NCBI GenBank assembly: GCA_938017765.1
Contig: CALIJH010000156.1
Coordinates: 1 to 13,608, forward strand
Direction of reading: 5' to 3'
Length of the DNA: 13,608 nt
Source: an uncultured Leptotrichia sp.
GTDB lineage: Bacteria > Fusobacteriota > Fusobacteriia > Fusobacteriales > Leptotrichiaceae
Position numbers and translations under genes: made by a program. The notes below the pieces were generated by a model. It searched no databases and had not been told where the DNA came from. It was given only the letters and a program-made list of their open reading frames with translations. Every line of letters begins with the position of its first letter. Position 1 is the stretch's first letter. Shown piece after piece: positions 1-6,686 of this stretch.

Positions 1-90
1 TTTATAAAATCAATAAAAATAATATCTGTTGATTTTTAAAAATATATAACATTTACGTTAGTAAAATTATTTTTGACTTATGAGACATCC
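1..90. mobile_element. Terminal fragment of an insertion sequence (IS end facing right)
   Basis: Read on the minus strand from position 90, this stretch begins GGATGTCTCATAAGTC and matches the right edge of the window from 13555 onward (GGTTGTCTCATAAAGT). I count 35 identities in the first 50 ungapped positions. The match runs past the short terminal repeat, so the two copies probably show the same end of one IS family in opposite orientation. No transposase coding lies in the window. The IS end stops 23 nt short of the murQ stop codon. The IS family is not assigned. Confidence 0.55.
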
Positions 91-113
91 TTATTATATT
101 TTGAGCAAACTCT

Positions 114-1034
114 TTATTTTTTCTCATTTTTATCGGAATACTCATGTATTAATTTTGCTACATTGTTATCGTATTTTTCAAGCTTTTCCGTTGCAGTTTC
201 CCTGTCTATGTCCAAGAGTATCATAGCTATAGCTGTTTTTACATCATTAGACGCCGCTGCCAGAATTTTTTCTGCCGTTTCATAATCACTGCCTGTCGTT
301 TTCATTATTATTCTTTTAGCTCTTTCAATTAATTTACTATTGGAAGTTTTTACATCGACCATATATCCTGAAAATACTTTTCCCATTTTTATCATAATGG
401 CTGTTGAAATCATATTCAGTATCATTTTTTGAGCTGTTCCCGCTTTCATCCTTGTAGATCCCGTAACAATTTCAGGTCCTACGGTAACTTCTATAGGATA
501 CTGGCTCACTTTAGACAAATCGGAATTTTCCGAACAAGTTATACTCCCTGTAACTGCTCCTATACTGTTTGCATATTCTACCGCTCCAAGCACGTAAGGT
601 GTTCTCCCTGAAGCTGCCAGTCCGATAACGGCGTCATTTTCAGTAAGGTTTAGACTGATTAAATCCTGTTTGCCCTGCTCCTTATTATCTTCAGCATTTT
701 CCTTAGCCTTAAATATAGCCTCATTTCCGCCTGCTATTATTCCCTGAAATTTTTCAAATGAAACTCCATATGTGGGAGGGCATTCAGAAGCGTCGAGTAT
801 CCCCAGTCTTCCTGATGTTCCCGCTCCCACGTATATCACTCTCGTATCTTTCGTGTATTTTGAAAGTATAGCGTCTATCAGTCGGGAAATACTTGATAAC
901 TTTTTTTCCACACAAAATGCGACTTTTTTATCTTCTTCATTTATCCTTTTTATAATTTCGAAACTATCCTGTAATTCAATGTTTTTGCTGTTAGGATTGT
1001 TTTCTTCAGTAGACAGTTTACTAAGGTCAATCAT
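114..1034 (-). CDS. murQ: N-acetylmuramic acid 6-phosphate etherase MurQ
   Basis: MurQ cleaves the lactyl ether of MurNAc-6-phosphate to GlcNAc-6-phosphate and D-lactate in the cytosol, a step in peptidoglycan recycling and MurNAc use. The 306-aa product is full length for the family (about 300). It is a single SIS domain with phosphosugar loop GAGTSGRLG near residues 70-78, ASECPPTYG near 82-90 and the family signature GPEIVTGSTRMKAGT near 186-200. Glu84 and Glu115 sit where the family's two catalytic glutamates are expected. An in-frame ATG at 1052 was rejected. AAGGAGTG lies 7 nt before the ATG at 1034, and a TATAAT at 1056-1061 puts the transcript start near 1049. No MurNAc PTS transporter or kinase gene is adjacent. 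The 3' end abuts an IS end and no terminator is seen. Confidence 0.95.
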   Translation of the reverse strand: MIDLSKLSTEENNPNSKNIELQDSFEIIKRINEEDKKVAFCVEKKLSSISRLIDAILSKYTKDTRVIYVGAGTSGRLGILDASECPPTYGVSFEKFQGIIAGGNEAIFKAKENAEDNKEQGKQDLISLNLTENDAVIGLAASGRTPYVLGAVEYANSIGAVTGSITCSENSDLSKVSQYPIEVTVGPEIVTGSTRMKAGTAQKMILNMISTAIMIKMGKVFSGYMVDVKTSNSKLIERAKRIIMKTTGSDYETAEKILAAASNDVKTAIAMILLDIDRETATEKLEKYDNNVAKLIHEYSDKNEKK

Positions 1035-1055
1035 TTTTATCACTCCTTCCATAAT

Positions 1056-1061
1056 ATTATA
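1056..1061 (-). promoter_or_regulatory. -10 element of the murQ promoter
   Basis: TATAAT on the minus strand implies a start near 1049 and a leader of about 15 nt before the ATG at 1034. A -35 hexamer is poor (CTTCCA at 1079-1084), which fits a promoter that depends on a factor bound just upstream. Confidence 0.5.
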
Positions 1062-1086
1062 ACCCGATTTTTGTTAAATGGAAGTC

Positions 1087-1109
1087 TTTTTGAAAATGAT
1101 TTTCAAAAA
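1087..1109. promoter_or_regulatory. Fur-box-like 23-nt perfect palindrome upstream of murQ
   Basis: Arms TTTTTGAAAAT and ATTTTCAAAAA flank a central G. The inner 15 nt, TGAAAATGATTTTCA, match 13 of 15 positions of the 7-1-7 Fur-family box TGATAATnATTATCA. It lies about 40-60 bp upstream of the inferred murQ start. Binding by Fur, PerR or another Fur-family protein is inferred from the motif only. Such AT-rich palindromes can occur by chance in this composition. Confidence 0.4.
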
Positions 1110-1120
1110 TTACAAAATAA

Positions 1121-1149
1121 AAAAGCCTATTTTTTTTAAATAGACTTTT
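1121..1149 (-). terminator. Rho-independent terminator after the PD-(D/E)XK nuclease gene
   Basis: On the minus strand AAAAGTCTATTT pairs with AAATAGGCTTTT (one G-T wobble) over a short A-rich loop, followed by TTTTATTTTG. It starts 15 nt after the stop codon of the 1164-2273 gene. The stem is nearly symmetric and could also act on the plus strand. Confidence 0.65.
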
Positions 1150-1163
1150 AATTAAAAATCATT

Positions 1164-2273
1164 TTATAATTTTATCAAAACATCCTGAAGAAGTTTTATT
1201 TTTTCCTTACAATCCTCAATACTATTATACTCTAAATATCCTACTGTCATATACTGACCTGCTCTAAAATATTTTTTCTGAAAATCTTCATTTTTTAGTA
1301 TATTTTCCAATTCAGAAAAAAGTTTCTTACGCTTTTCAGAAGCAATTTTTACTTTCTTTTCAAAATCTTCTTTTGAAAGTTCTTTATTATTTTTATTTTC
1401 TTTAGGAACTGAATATTTTATTGCTAATATATTTTTCTGATTATACTGCTCTATTTGTAAATAAATATCTTCATCAGAAGTTTTTGTCAATTTATTAACT
1501 TTCTCTTCACTTAATGGAAACCACCATAATCCCATAAATCCCCCTGATGAATTATTTACATAACTCCAACCGCAGTCATTTTCTCTTCCAACAGCATGTT
1601 TTAAACAGTTTTCTTCTCTTTTTAATTCTTTAAAAAACCCGATATAACAATTTGAATTCCAGTCCTCTAATTTCTTATCTTTATACGAATTTATATCGTT
1701 TTCTATATTACTCAAATAATCGTAATAATTTTTAAATATAACACTATCAATGCTATTTTCATATTTCTTTGATAATTTTAAAATATCTTTTCTTTCAAAT
1801 ATTACATTTACACCATTCTCTTTTAATTTTTCTACATTATTTTCATCATATATTTTATAATAAACCGTCTTTATTTTAGCTCTATTTTCATTTTCTTCAT
1901 CATTTTTGACAGATATTAATTCTTCATACCTTTTTAGCTGATCACTATGCAATACTGTTCCTACTTTATCTTCTATTATTACATATATATCTATTACAGG
2001 ATTTTTCTCATTTTCCTTAGTTATAAATTCTGTTTTATTCTGAATTTCCAATAATACATCTATTTTCTGATATTGCCTTCTTATATTTACTTTTCTATTT
2101 TCAAGCTTTTCACCTGACATTTCTTCAACAAATTCAATTGCAAGTGCTTTTAATTTTTTCTCATCTTCTGATAAATTATTATCATCAAGATTTACCCAAT
2201 TACATAGCCAACATATAAAAGCATCCTGCGACAACTCAGATGTTGCAAAATTAAAAATATTATTTTTTTCCAT
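1164..2273 (-). CDS. PD-(D/E)XK nuclease superfamily protein, predicted active
   Basis: The 369-aa protein looks like the PD-(D/E)XK family represented by Pfam PDDEXK_4. The N-terminus has SELSQDAFICWL (residues 12-23, Glu13 and Asp17). It is followed by KIDVLLEI with Asp72, and by IIEDKVG with Glu101 and Lys103, giving the canonical D-(x28)-ExK arrangement. HSDQLKRYEE near 109-118 resembles the conserved segment after the catalytic lysine. The C-terminal half is helical and lysine-rich, with no known domain I can name. Start: AAGGGA lies 6 nt before the ATG at 2273. It is the last gene of a same-strand trio (3445-4548, 2412-3353, this gene), 138 nt after the WYL gene, and has its own terminator. 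A paralogue with broken catalytic residues lies at 3445-4548. The biological role is unknown; DNA cleavage in anti-phage defence is a guess from context. Confidence 0.8.
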   Translation of the reverse strand: MEKNNIFNFATSELSQDAFICWLCNWVNLDDNNLSEDEKKLKALAIEFVEEMSGEKLENRKVNIRRQYQKIDVLLEIQNKTEFITKENEKNPVIDIYVIIEDKVGTVLHSDQLKRYEELISVKNDEENENRAKIKTVYYKIYDENNVEKLKENGVNVIFERKDILKLSKKYENSIDSVIFKNYYDYLSNIENDINSYKDKKLEDWNSNCYIGFFKELKREENCLKHAVGRENDCGWSYVNNSSGGFMGLWWFPLSEEKVNKLTKTSDEDIYLQIEQYNQKNILAIKYSVPKENKNNKELSKEDFEKKVKIASEKRKKLFSELENILKNEDFQKKYFRAGQYMTVGYLEYNSIEDCKEKIKLLQDVLIKL

Positions 2274-2411
2274 TTCAAATCCCTTCTTTCTTCATATATA
2301 TTTTATTTTATTGTAAACTCCTAAAACATTTTATTCGAGTTAATTATTTTCAAATTTCCGAAATTTCATTATTCAAAAAATTTTTTTAGTATAATTTTAA
2401 AAATTCTAAGT

Positions 2412-3353
2412 TTATTTCAAAATTTCATATTCAACAACATAATCTCCCTGACTTTTTAACCACATTTCAGCTCCAAAACTTCCATAAACTTCAATTACAA
2501 CAGTATATACTGTAAAGCTTGAATTTTTTGTTTCAATTATTTCATTATCCAATACTTTAGCAGTTGGGAACTTATCCAAAACATATTCAAGATACCCTTT
2601 ATATTTAAATTTTATTTTTGTAAGAGGTCCTGTATGCATAAATTGTATATATTTTCTGAATTCTCCGTCCTTAAATTTTTCCGAATAAGCAATTTTAAAT
2701 TTTTTATTTGTATTTTTTATTTCAGTAATCCTATCTATTCTTAAAATAGCAGGATATTCCTCTTTATTTTCAATATATGCAATCAAATAGAAATAATATT
2801 CGGAAAACATTATAGATAAAGGCTTTACGTTATATTTTCTGTCTTTTTTTTCTTTTGTAATATAATTCAAATAAAGCCATTCCTGATTTTTTATACTTTG
2901 TGCCAAATTCCAAATATTTGTTAACAAGCATTCCCCATGTTGCAGAGGAATATAGTTAAATTTTTCATTGGATATTAATTCTTTTACTACTTCCCTGTCA
3001 TTTCCTGATAGCTGATTACTCAACTTATCTATCAATTTTTGCGTTTCATCCTTATTAAAAGCTCTGCTTTCAAGAATAATTTTACTTATAGCTAAAATCT
3101 CCTCATTGGAAAAGGTATCTTCGCCACTATTTTCAAGATAATATCCTTTTTTGGATTTGGAATATTTTATTTCCGATCCATTTTCTTCTGAAAAATAATT
3201 TCTTAAAGTTCCTATATCCCTCTGTATTGTTTTTTCATCAACATTAAATTCATTTGCCAAATCAATTCCGTTTATTATTTCTTTTTGATATAATCTTTTT
3301 ATTATTTTTAATATTCTAAATGGTTTTTTTTCAGAATTTTCAGCCTTTTCCAC
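2412..3353 (-). CDS. WYL-domain transcriptional regulator (YafY/DeoR-like)
   Basis: This 313-aa protein has an N-terminal winged helix (about 11-55, core DLANEFNVDEKTIQRDI) and a WYL domain (about 150-218) with YFYLIAY in the WYL position and RIDRI behind it. The C-terminal region (about 225-313) fits a WCX-type extension. WYL proteins sense a ligand, often thought to be a nucleic acid or nucleotide, and control nearby operons; several regulate defence loci (BrxR and CapW types). Start: an upstream TTG at 3362 sits directly against AAAGG and is too close. The GTG at 3353 has the correct spacing once AAAGG is aligned to a full Shine-Dalgarno. The gene lies between an intact and a degenerate PD-(D/E)XK gene on the same strand and has its own strong promoter. 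It probably controls one or both neighbours (inference). Confidence 0.85.
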   Translation of the reverse strand: MEKAENSEKKPFRILKIIKRLYQKEIINGIDLANEFNVDEKTIQRDIGTLRNYFSEENGSEIKYSKSKKGYYLENSGEDTFSNEEILAISKIILESRAFNKDETQKLIDKLSNQLSGNDREVVKELISNEKFNYIPLQHGECLLTNIWNLAQSIKNQEWLYLNYITKEKKDRKYNVKPLSIMFSEYYFYLIAYIENKEEYPAILRIDRITEIKNTNKKFKIAYSEKFKDGEFRKYIQFMHTGPLTKIKFKYKGYLEYVLDKFPTAKVLDNEIIETKNSSFTVYTVVIEVYGSFGAEMWLKSQGDYVVEYEILK

Positions 3354-3396
3354 TATAATCAAGCCTTTCGTTTAAATATTTTATTAATATATCTTA

Positions 3397-3424
3397 ATTA
3401 TAGCATCATTTCCTTTTTTGTCAA
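3397..3424 (-). promoter_or_regulatory. Consensus sigma-70 promoter of the WYL regulator
   Basis: TTGACA (3419-3424) and TATAAT (3397-3402) are both perfect hexamers with a 16-bp spacer, and the inferred start is near 3390. The promoter begins 20 bp beyond the stop codon of the upstream pseudo-nuclease gene. So perfect a promoter in front of a repressor gene suggests autoregulation or high basal expression. Confidence 0.75.
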
Positions 3425-3444
3425 ATAATCAAAATCCTCTTTTT

Positions 3445-4548
3445 CTAATATCTAAGACGAATTATATTTTTTAATTTGTCAGATTCATTATATTCAGCAT
3501 AATCATTTCTCATATCCTGACTTCTTTTTAATTGATTAAATATTTCCAATTTTTTTGTTATCTCATCTACTAAATTCTTTATTTCTTTTAAAGAACTGTT
3601 TTTATCTATTTCCAAACTCATTAAAGGAATTTCTTTTGAGTCATTTTCCATTTTTGTAAAATCAATTATTTCAAATTCATTAAATATATTTTTTAAATCA
3701 TTTTGAATTAATTTTATATCTTTATCCTGAATTTTATCCAGAGAAAACCATTTTAATATAAACATGAACCGCTTACTATCTTTCAGCCGCTCATAAAACA
3801 TTTCTACAAAAAATTTATCTTTTATCCATCTTAGACTATTAAAACTCTCATAAACATCATAATTCTCATTTTTTTCATTTAAATATCTTTCAAGAATACA
3901 ATACAAACCGTAAACAGAAAAATGTTTCATACTTTTAATACCATTTTTTGATTTGACATAATTATGATAGCTGTCAAATATACTATCATCTATATCCTTT
4001 TCAAAAGTTTCAAATAATTTTAAAAATTTGTCTATGTCATAAACAATAGTTACTTCTTCCGCTTCTTCCTTTTCATATTTATCAATTTTTTCGCTTTTAA
4101 AATACACAATTTTTATTTTATCCATTTCGTTATCTTCTAAATTTTCATATTTTCTAAGTAATCTGAATATTTTTTGTCTATCTTCTAAAAATACCGTAGA
4201 ATATTCGTATTCGCAAAAATCTCTAAAATATATGTATTTTCTTTCTTTTTTATCTTTCCGATTTATTATTAATAAAACTGAAGATTCTATAGAAATTCTT
4301 TGAGTAAAACTACCTTTTTCATCATTATTTCTGAAATCTGAAAAATATATTTCAAAATCTTCTGTATCCAATTTTTCTCCTAAAATCTCCTCAACAAATT
4401 TTTTAGCCATATTTTTTAGAGCTGTTCTGCTATTGTTATTTGTAGTATCAATATTCAGCCACTTTAGCATCCAGTACAAAAAAATCCTGTCATCAAAATC
4501 CGCATTGTAAAAAGCGTCATTTTTAATTAATTTCAAATTACTGTTCAT
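3445..4548 (-). CDS. Degenerate PD-(D/E)XK nuclease paralogue (catalytic residues lost)
   Basis: The 367-aa protein aligns over its whole length with the nuclease at 1164-2273 (369 aa). Shared segments include FLYWMLKWLNID against FICWLCNWVNLD, KFVEEILGEKL against EFVEEMSGEKL, KIKIVYFK against KIKTVYYK, and DIDDSIFDSYHNYV against SIDSVIFKNYYDYL. The active site is gone. Asp72 of the intact copy aligns with Ser90, and the Glu-x-Lys pair is replaced by Arg109 and Phe111 in YFRDFCE. The reading frame is open throughout with an excellent AAGGAGGT site 8 nt before the ATG, so it is expressed and not a simple pseudogene. It may be a structural partner, inhibitor or decoy of the active paralogue, or just a drifting duplicate. 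It opens the trio and no terminator follows it. Base composition is very AT-rich (for example 14 G/C in 4321-4380). Confidence 0.65.
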   Translation of the reverse strand: MNSNLKLIKNDAFYNADFDDRIFLYWMLKWLNIDTTNNNSRTALKNMAKKFVEEILGEKLDTEDFEIYFSDFRNNDEKGSFTQRISIESSVLLIINRKDKKERKYIYFRDFCEYEYSTVFLEDRQKIFRLLRKYENLEDNEMDKIKIVYFKSEKIDKYEKEEAEEVTIVYDIDKFLKLFETFEKDIDDSIFDSYHNYVKSKNGIKSMKHFSVYGLYCILERYLNEKNENYDVYESFNSLRWIKDKFFVEMFYERLKDSKRFMFILKWFSLDKIQDKDIKLIQNDLKNIFNEFEIIDFTKMENDSKEIPLMSLEIDKNSSLKEIKNLVDEITKKLEIFNQLKRSQDMRNDYAEYNESDKLKNIIRLRY

Positions 4549-4572
4549 AGTAATTACCTCCTTATTTTATTT

Positions 4573-4578
4573 TCTTTA
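4573..4578 (-). promoter_or_regulatory. -10 element upstream of the degenerate nuclease paralogue
   Basis: TATAAT on the minus strand, 24 nt beyond the ATG at 4548 and just upstream of the AAGGAGGT ribosome site. No good -35 hexamer is seen at 16-18 bp. A short GACA/TGTC inverted repeat lies at the -35 region and could bind a regulator. Confidence 0.4.
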
Positions 4579-4808
4579 TTATACTTTTTATGAAGGACAT
4601 TTTTTGTCTGTTTATAAAAAAATTTAAATAAATATTTTTTTATTGCTAATAGCTATAAATCATATATTTTCAATAAAAAAAGGGATTTTCGAAAAAAAAT
4701 CAAAAAAATATTTGACAGTTTTTATAAATTTCCCATTGAGAATAATAAATCAAAAATAAAACTGGGATTAGCTATTACAAAAAAATAGCTCTAAGATATA
4801 ATATAGAA

Positions 4809-4925
4809 ATTTCTATTTTTAGTATATCGGATAAAGAAAAAATATTTTATTTTTTTCCTGTAAAATAAAATAAGAGCCTAATAATTCCAAAACTACTGAA
4901 TTATTTTAAAGGCTCTTAATATTAT
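4809..4925 (+). ncRNA. Possible small RNA between plus-strand promoter and terminator
   Basis: On the plus strand ATTACA (4774-4779), a 17-bp spacer and TATAAT (4797-4802) form a plausible promoter. The hairpin at 4871-4918, followed by TTAATATTATTTTTATT, could end the transcript near 4925. The roughly 117-nt product has no ATG. It is supported only by these two signals. The hairpin is readily explained as the terminator of the minus-strand lipoprotein gene. Confidence 0.15.
4871..4918 (-). terminator. Strong, probably bidirectional Rho-independent terminator
   Basis: TAAGAGCC (4871-4878) pairs with GGCTCTTA (4911-4918), and an inner ATAATTC/GAATTAT pairing extends the stem. On the minus strand the hairpin is followed by TTATTTTATTTTAC. 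It ends the lipoprotein gene, whose stop codon is about 25 nt upstream. Confidence 0.75.
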
Positions 4926-4943
4926 TTTTATTCTTCATTATTT

Positions 4944-5699
4944 TTAATTATCTGTTGTATCCGTATCATTTTTTTCCATATCTTTTACTGTAATTTCTTC
5001 TATAGTCTCATTTTTTTTACTTTTCATTTTTTTAAATATTACTGTTCCTATGACTCCTAATACTGCCAATACTGCTACTCCAAAAATTATTCCTGTCAAG
5101 CCGTTTCCTGATTTATATTTGAACTGTATTTTGTCGCCCTCATAAAATGTAATTTCTTTCTTGGAATCAGCTATTTCTCCTGACTGATTTTCTTCGGAAA
5201 TTATCTTTCCATTTACTTTAATTGTCAATTTTGCAATTTTAGAAGTTCCCATATCTACAATTATTTCGCCTTTTTCTTTTGTAAATATTTTTTTTGCTTC
5301 TACTTTGCTATCTTTATTTTCTCCATTTTTTCCCGAATTTTGACTTTGCTGACCTGAAAGATTTCCTGTAATATTAGAATTCTTTCCTCCTGTACCTATA
5401 AATTTAAGGATTTTTCTCAAATCATCTTCCGTTTTCCAGTTAATATCAACAGTATATCTGTCAGTCTCTTCATCACTGCTTTTCTCTTTTTTTAATGTAT
5501 ATTTTTCAATTCCCAGTTTGGATATCTCAATTTTTAACTGCTCTTCAGTTATTGCACCTTTCACTATCGCTATTTTTGAATTAGTAGTCCCTGAAAAATC
5601 CGAATTTATATTCATATCAGTTTCCACAGTTATACAGCTCTGTACTAAAAATATAATCATTGTAAGTAATGATAATTTCAAAATCTTTTTAAAATTCAT
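4944..5699 (-). CDS. Membrane-anchored lipoprotein, LppM-like domain
   Basis: The 251-aa protein begins with a type II signal peptide: lysines at 4-5 and 8, a hydrophobic core, and lipobox VQSC with Cys22 as the lipidation site. Residues 24-100 (VETDMNINSDFSGTT and onward) resemble the LppM/DUF3153 family of surface lipoproteins. A Gly/Ser/Asn/Gln-rich linker spans about 102-130 and is followed by a second beta-rich region to about 195. A hydrophobic helix at 201-222 ends in KKMKSKK, with an acidic cytoplasmic tail. The protein would therefore be anchored at both ends. The function is unknown. AAAGGG lies 8 nt before the ATG. It is a single-gene unit with its own promoter and terminator. The domain assignment is tentative; the lipoprotein signal and helix are clear. 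Confidence 0.75.
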   Translation of the reverse strand: MNFKKILKLSLLTMIIFLVQSCITVETDMNINSDFSGTTNSKIAIVKGAITEEQLKIEISKLGIEKYTLKKEKSSDEETDRYTVDINWKTEDDLRKILKFIGTGGKNSNITGNLSGQQSQNSGKNGENKDSKVEAKKIFTKEKGEIIVDMGTSKIAKLTIKVNGKIISEENQSGEIADSKKEITFYEGDKIQFKYKSGNGLTGIIFGVAVLAVLGVIGTVIFKKMKSKKNETIEEITVKDMEKNDTDTTDN

Positions 5700-5765
5700 A
5701 ATTCAACCCTTTCATTATTAATTATTTGTATAAATCAAGATAATACATAATCTTTCATTGGTTTA

Positions 5766-5774
5766 ATTATATCA
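5766..5774 (-). promoter_or_regulatory. Extended -10 promoter of the lipoprotein gene
   Basis: TGATATAAT on the minus strand is a TGn-extended perfect -10, giving a start near 5759 and a leader of about 60 nt. No clear -35 is visible, as expected for an extended -10 type. Confidence 0.5.
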
Positions 5775-5940
5775 AAAATAATCTAAAAAATAAAGAGCAT
5801 AATTAATATATTGATACATATATTATTTAGTTAGGAATTATCTTAAAATTTTGAAATTTTACAATAAATACAGAAAAAATATATGTGTTGTTATCACTGC
5901 TATTATAACTTTTTTATTTCTAAATAATATATTATATCAA

Positions 5941-6549
5941 TTATTTTTTCATCATCGCCTTATCAAACCCTATTGTATAAATATTATAAAACATCTCTAT
6001 CGTTTCTTCAGAAATATCTCCCAAAGCTCTCATTACATTGGCTGCAAAATGTACAGGACTGTCTCCTTTTGCAGTTACTATTTTCTTATCAATAACTGAC
6101 TCTATATCTGTCTTTATATAATTTTGGGAATTTGTATAATTTTCATCATCTTTTATTTCTTCAAGACTGTTTACAGTATGTCTACAGTCATTTAATAACC
6201 CGTTTACTGCAAGAAAATAAGCACCATCGCAGATTGCACCTATTGTTTTTCCATTATTCTTAAATTTTTTAACAAGATTAATGATTTTTTCGCTTATCCC
6301 TTTATCTAAATTTCTCCATGACTTATCTGCTCCTATCAAAATAAGTCCTGCAACATTTTCAGATATTTCATCAATTGTAATATCAGGCAACACCTTTAAA
6401 TTTCCGATTGATGTCTTTATTTTCTTATCAATTGAAGCATAACTGACAGTATAATTTTCAGTTATTACCCTGTTATTTAATGCTGCTGCCAGAAATGCAC
6501 TTTCCCAATCTGCAAATTTATCTAAAATTATAAAAACTATATTTCTCAT
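5941..6549 (-). CDS. DJ-1/PfpI family protein (class I glutamine amidotransferase-like)
   Basis: The 202-aa length is typical of single-domain DJ-1/PfpI proteins. Visible hallmarks are an N-terminal MRNIVFIILDKFADWE strand and loop with Glu16, a LILIGAD strand near 69-75, and the nucleophile elbow IGAICDGA with Cys107. Further on are DCRHTVN near 121-127 and GDSPVHFA with His167. Relatives include proteases, chaperones, glyoxalases and isonitrile hydratases, so the activity cannot be fixed from sequence. The variant ICDGA elbow groups it with uncharacterised stress-related members. Start: AAAGGA lies 11 nt before the ATG at 6549. It has its own TATAAT at 6570-6575 and is separated from the ClbS operon by an AT-only hairpin. 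It may be a stress gene that was recruited next to the resistance genes. Confidence 0.85.
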   Translation of the reverse strand: MRNIVFIILDKFADWESAFLAAALNNRVITENYTVSYASIDKKIKTSIGNLKVLPDITIDEISENVAGLILIGADKSWRNLDKGISEKIINLVKKFKNNGKTIGAICDGAYFLAVNGLLNDCRHTVNSLEEIKDDENYTNSQNYIKTDIESVIDKKIVTAKGDSPVHFAANVMRALGDISEETIEMFYNIYTIGFDKAMMKK

Positions 6550-6569
6550 CTATTGTTTTATCCTTTCTT

Positions 6570-6575
6570 ATTATA
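6570..6575 (-). promoter_or_regulatory. -10 element of the DJ-1 family gene
   Basis: TATAAT on the minus strand, about 20 nt upstream of the ATG at 6549. A 10-nt palindrome GTTTTAAAAC lies in the spacer/-35 area (6588-6597). No good -35 hexamer is seen. Confidence 0.4.
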
Positions 6576-6597
6576 ATAAATAGTCCGTTTTAAAACT

Positions 6598-6628
6598 AAA
6601 TAAAATTATTTTTGTAATAATTTTATTT
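6598..6628 (-). terminator. AT-only 13-bp hairpin after the ClbS-family operon
   Basis: AAATAAAATTATT and AATAATTTTATTT pair perfectly around TTTGT. It lies 58 nt beyond the ClbS-family stop codon and before the next promoter, where a terminator is expected. It has no G-C pairs and only a modest T run, so it may be weak. Confidence 0.4.
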
Positions 6629-6686
6629 TAAAAAACTATAAAAGAATTTGAAATATTATAAACTATACTATAAAAAAGTCAAACCT

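Larger units (their letters stand above)
4549..4943. other. 395-nt intergenic gap without a supported protein gene
   Basis: Very AT-rich. It holds the minus-strand -10 element for the 3445-4548 gene, a 7-bp inverted repeat AGCTATT/AATAGCT (4770-4790), a possible plus-strand promoter (4774-4802), the 14-nt palindrome ATAGAAATTTCTAT (4803-4816) and a strong hairpin terminator (4871-4918). I see no open reading frame with a ribosome site. Confidence 0.6.

Noticed and set aside
73..285. Plus-strand open frame over the murQ 3' end
   Set aside because: It is antisense to a well-supported murQ, has no ribosome site and its composition follows the opposite strand's codons.
772..1062. Plus-strand open frame over the murQ 5' end
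   Set aside because: It is a shadow of murQ with no ribosome site or recognisable protein features.
2372..2388. A/T-run palindrome AAAAAATTTTTT after the WYL regulator as terminator
   Set aside because: It has no loop or G-C pairs and is expected by chance in DNA this AT-rich.
3354..3362. TTG start of the WYL regulator at 3362
   Set aside because: The only AAAGG site is 1 nt away, too close; it fits the GTG at 3353.
4712..4744. Plus-strand TTGACA as a promoter in the 395-nt gap
   Set aside because: No acceptable -10 hexamer lies 16-18 bp downstream.
5851..6099. Plus-strand open frame entering the DJ-1 family gene
   Set aside because: It overlaps the conserved C-terminus of the DJ-1 family gene on the other strand and lacks a ribosome site.
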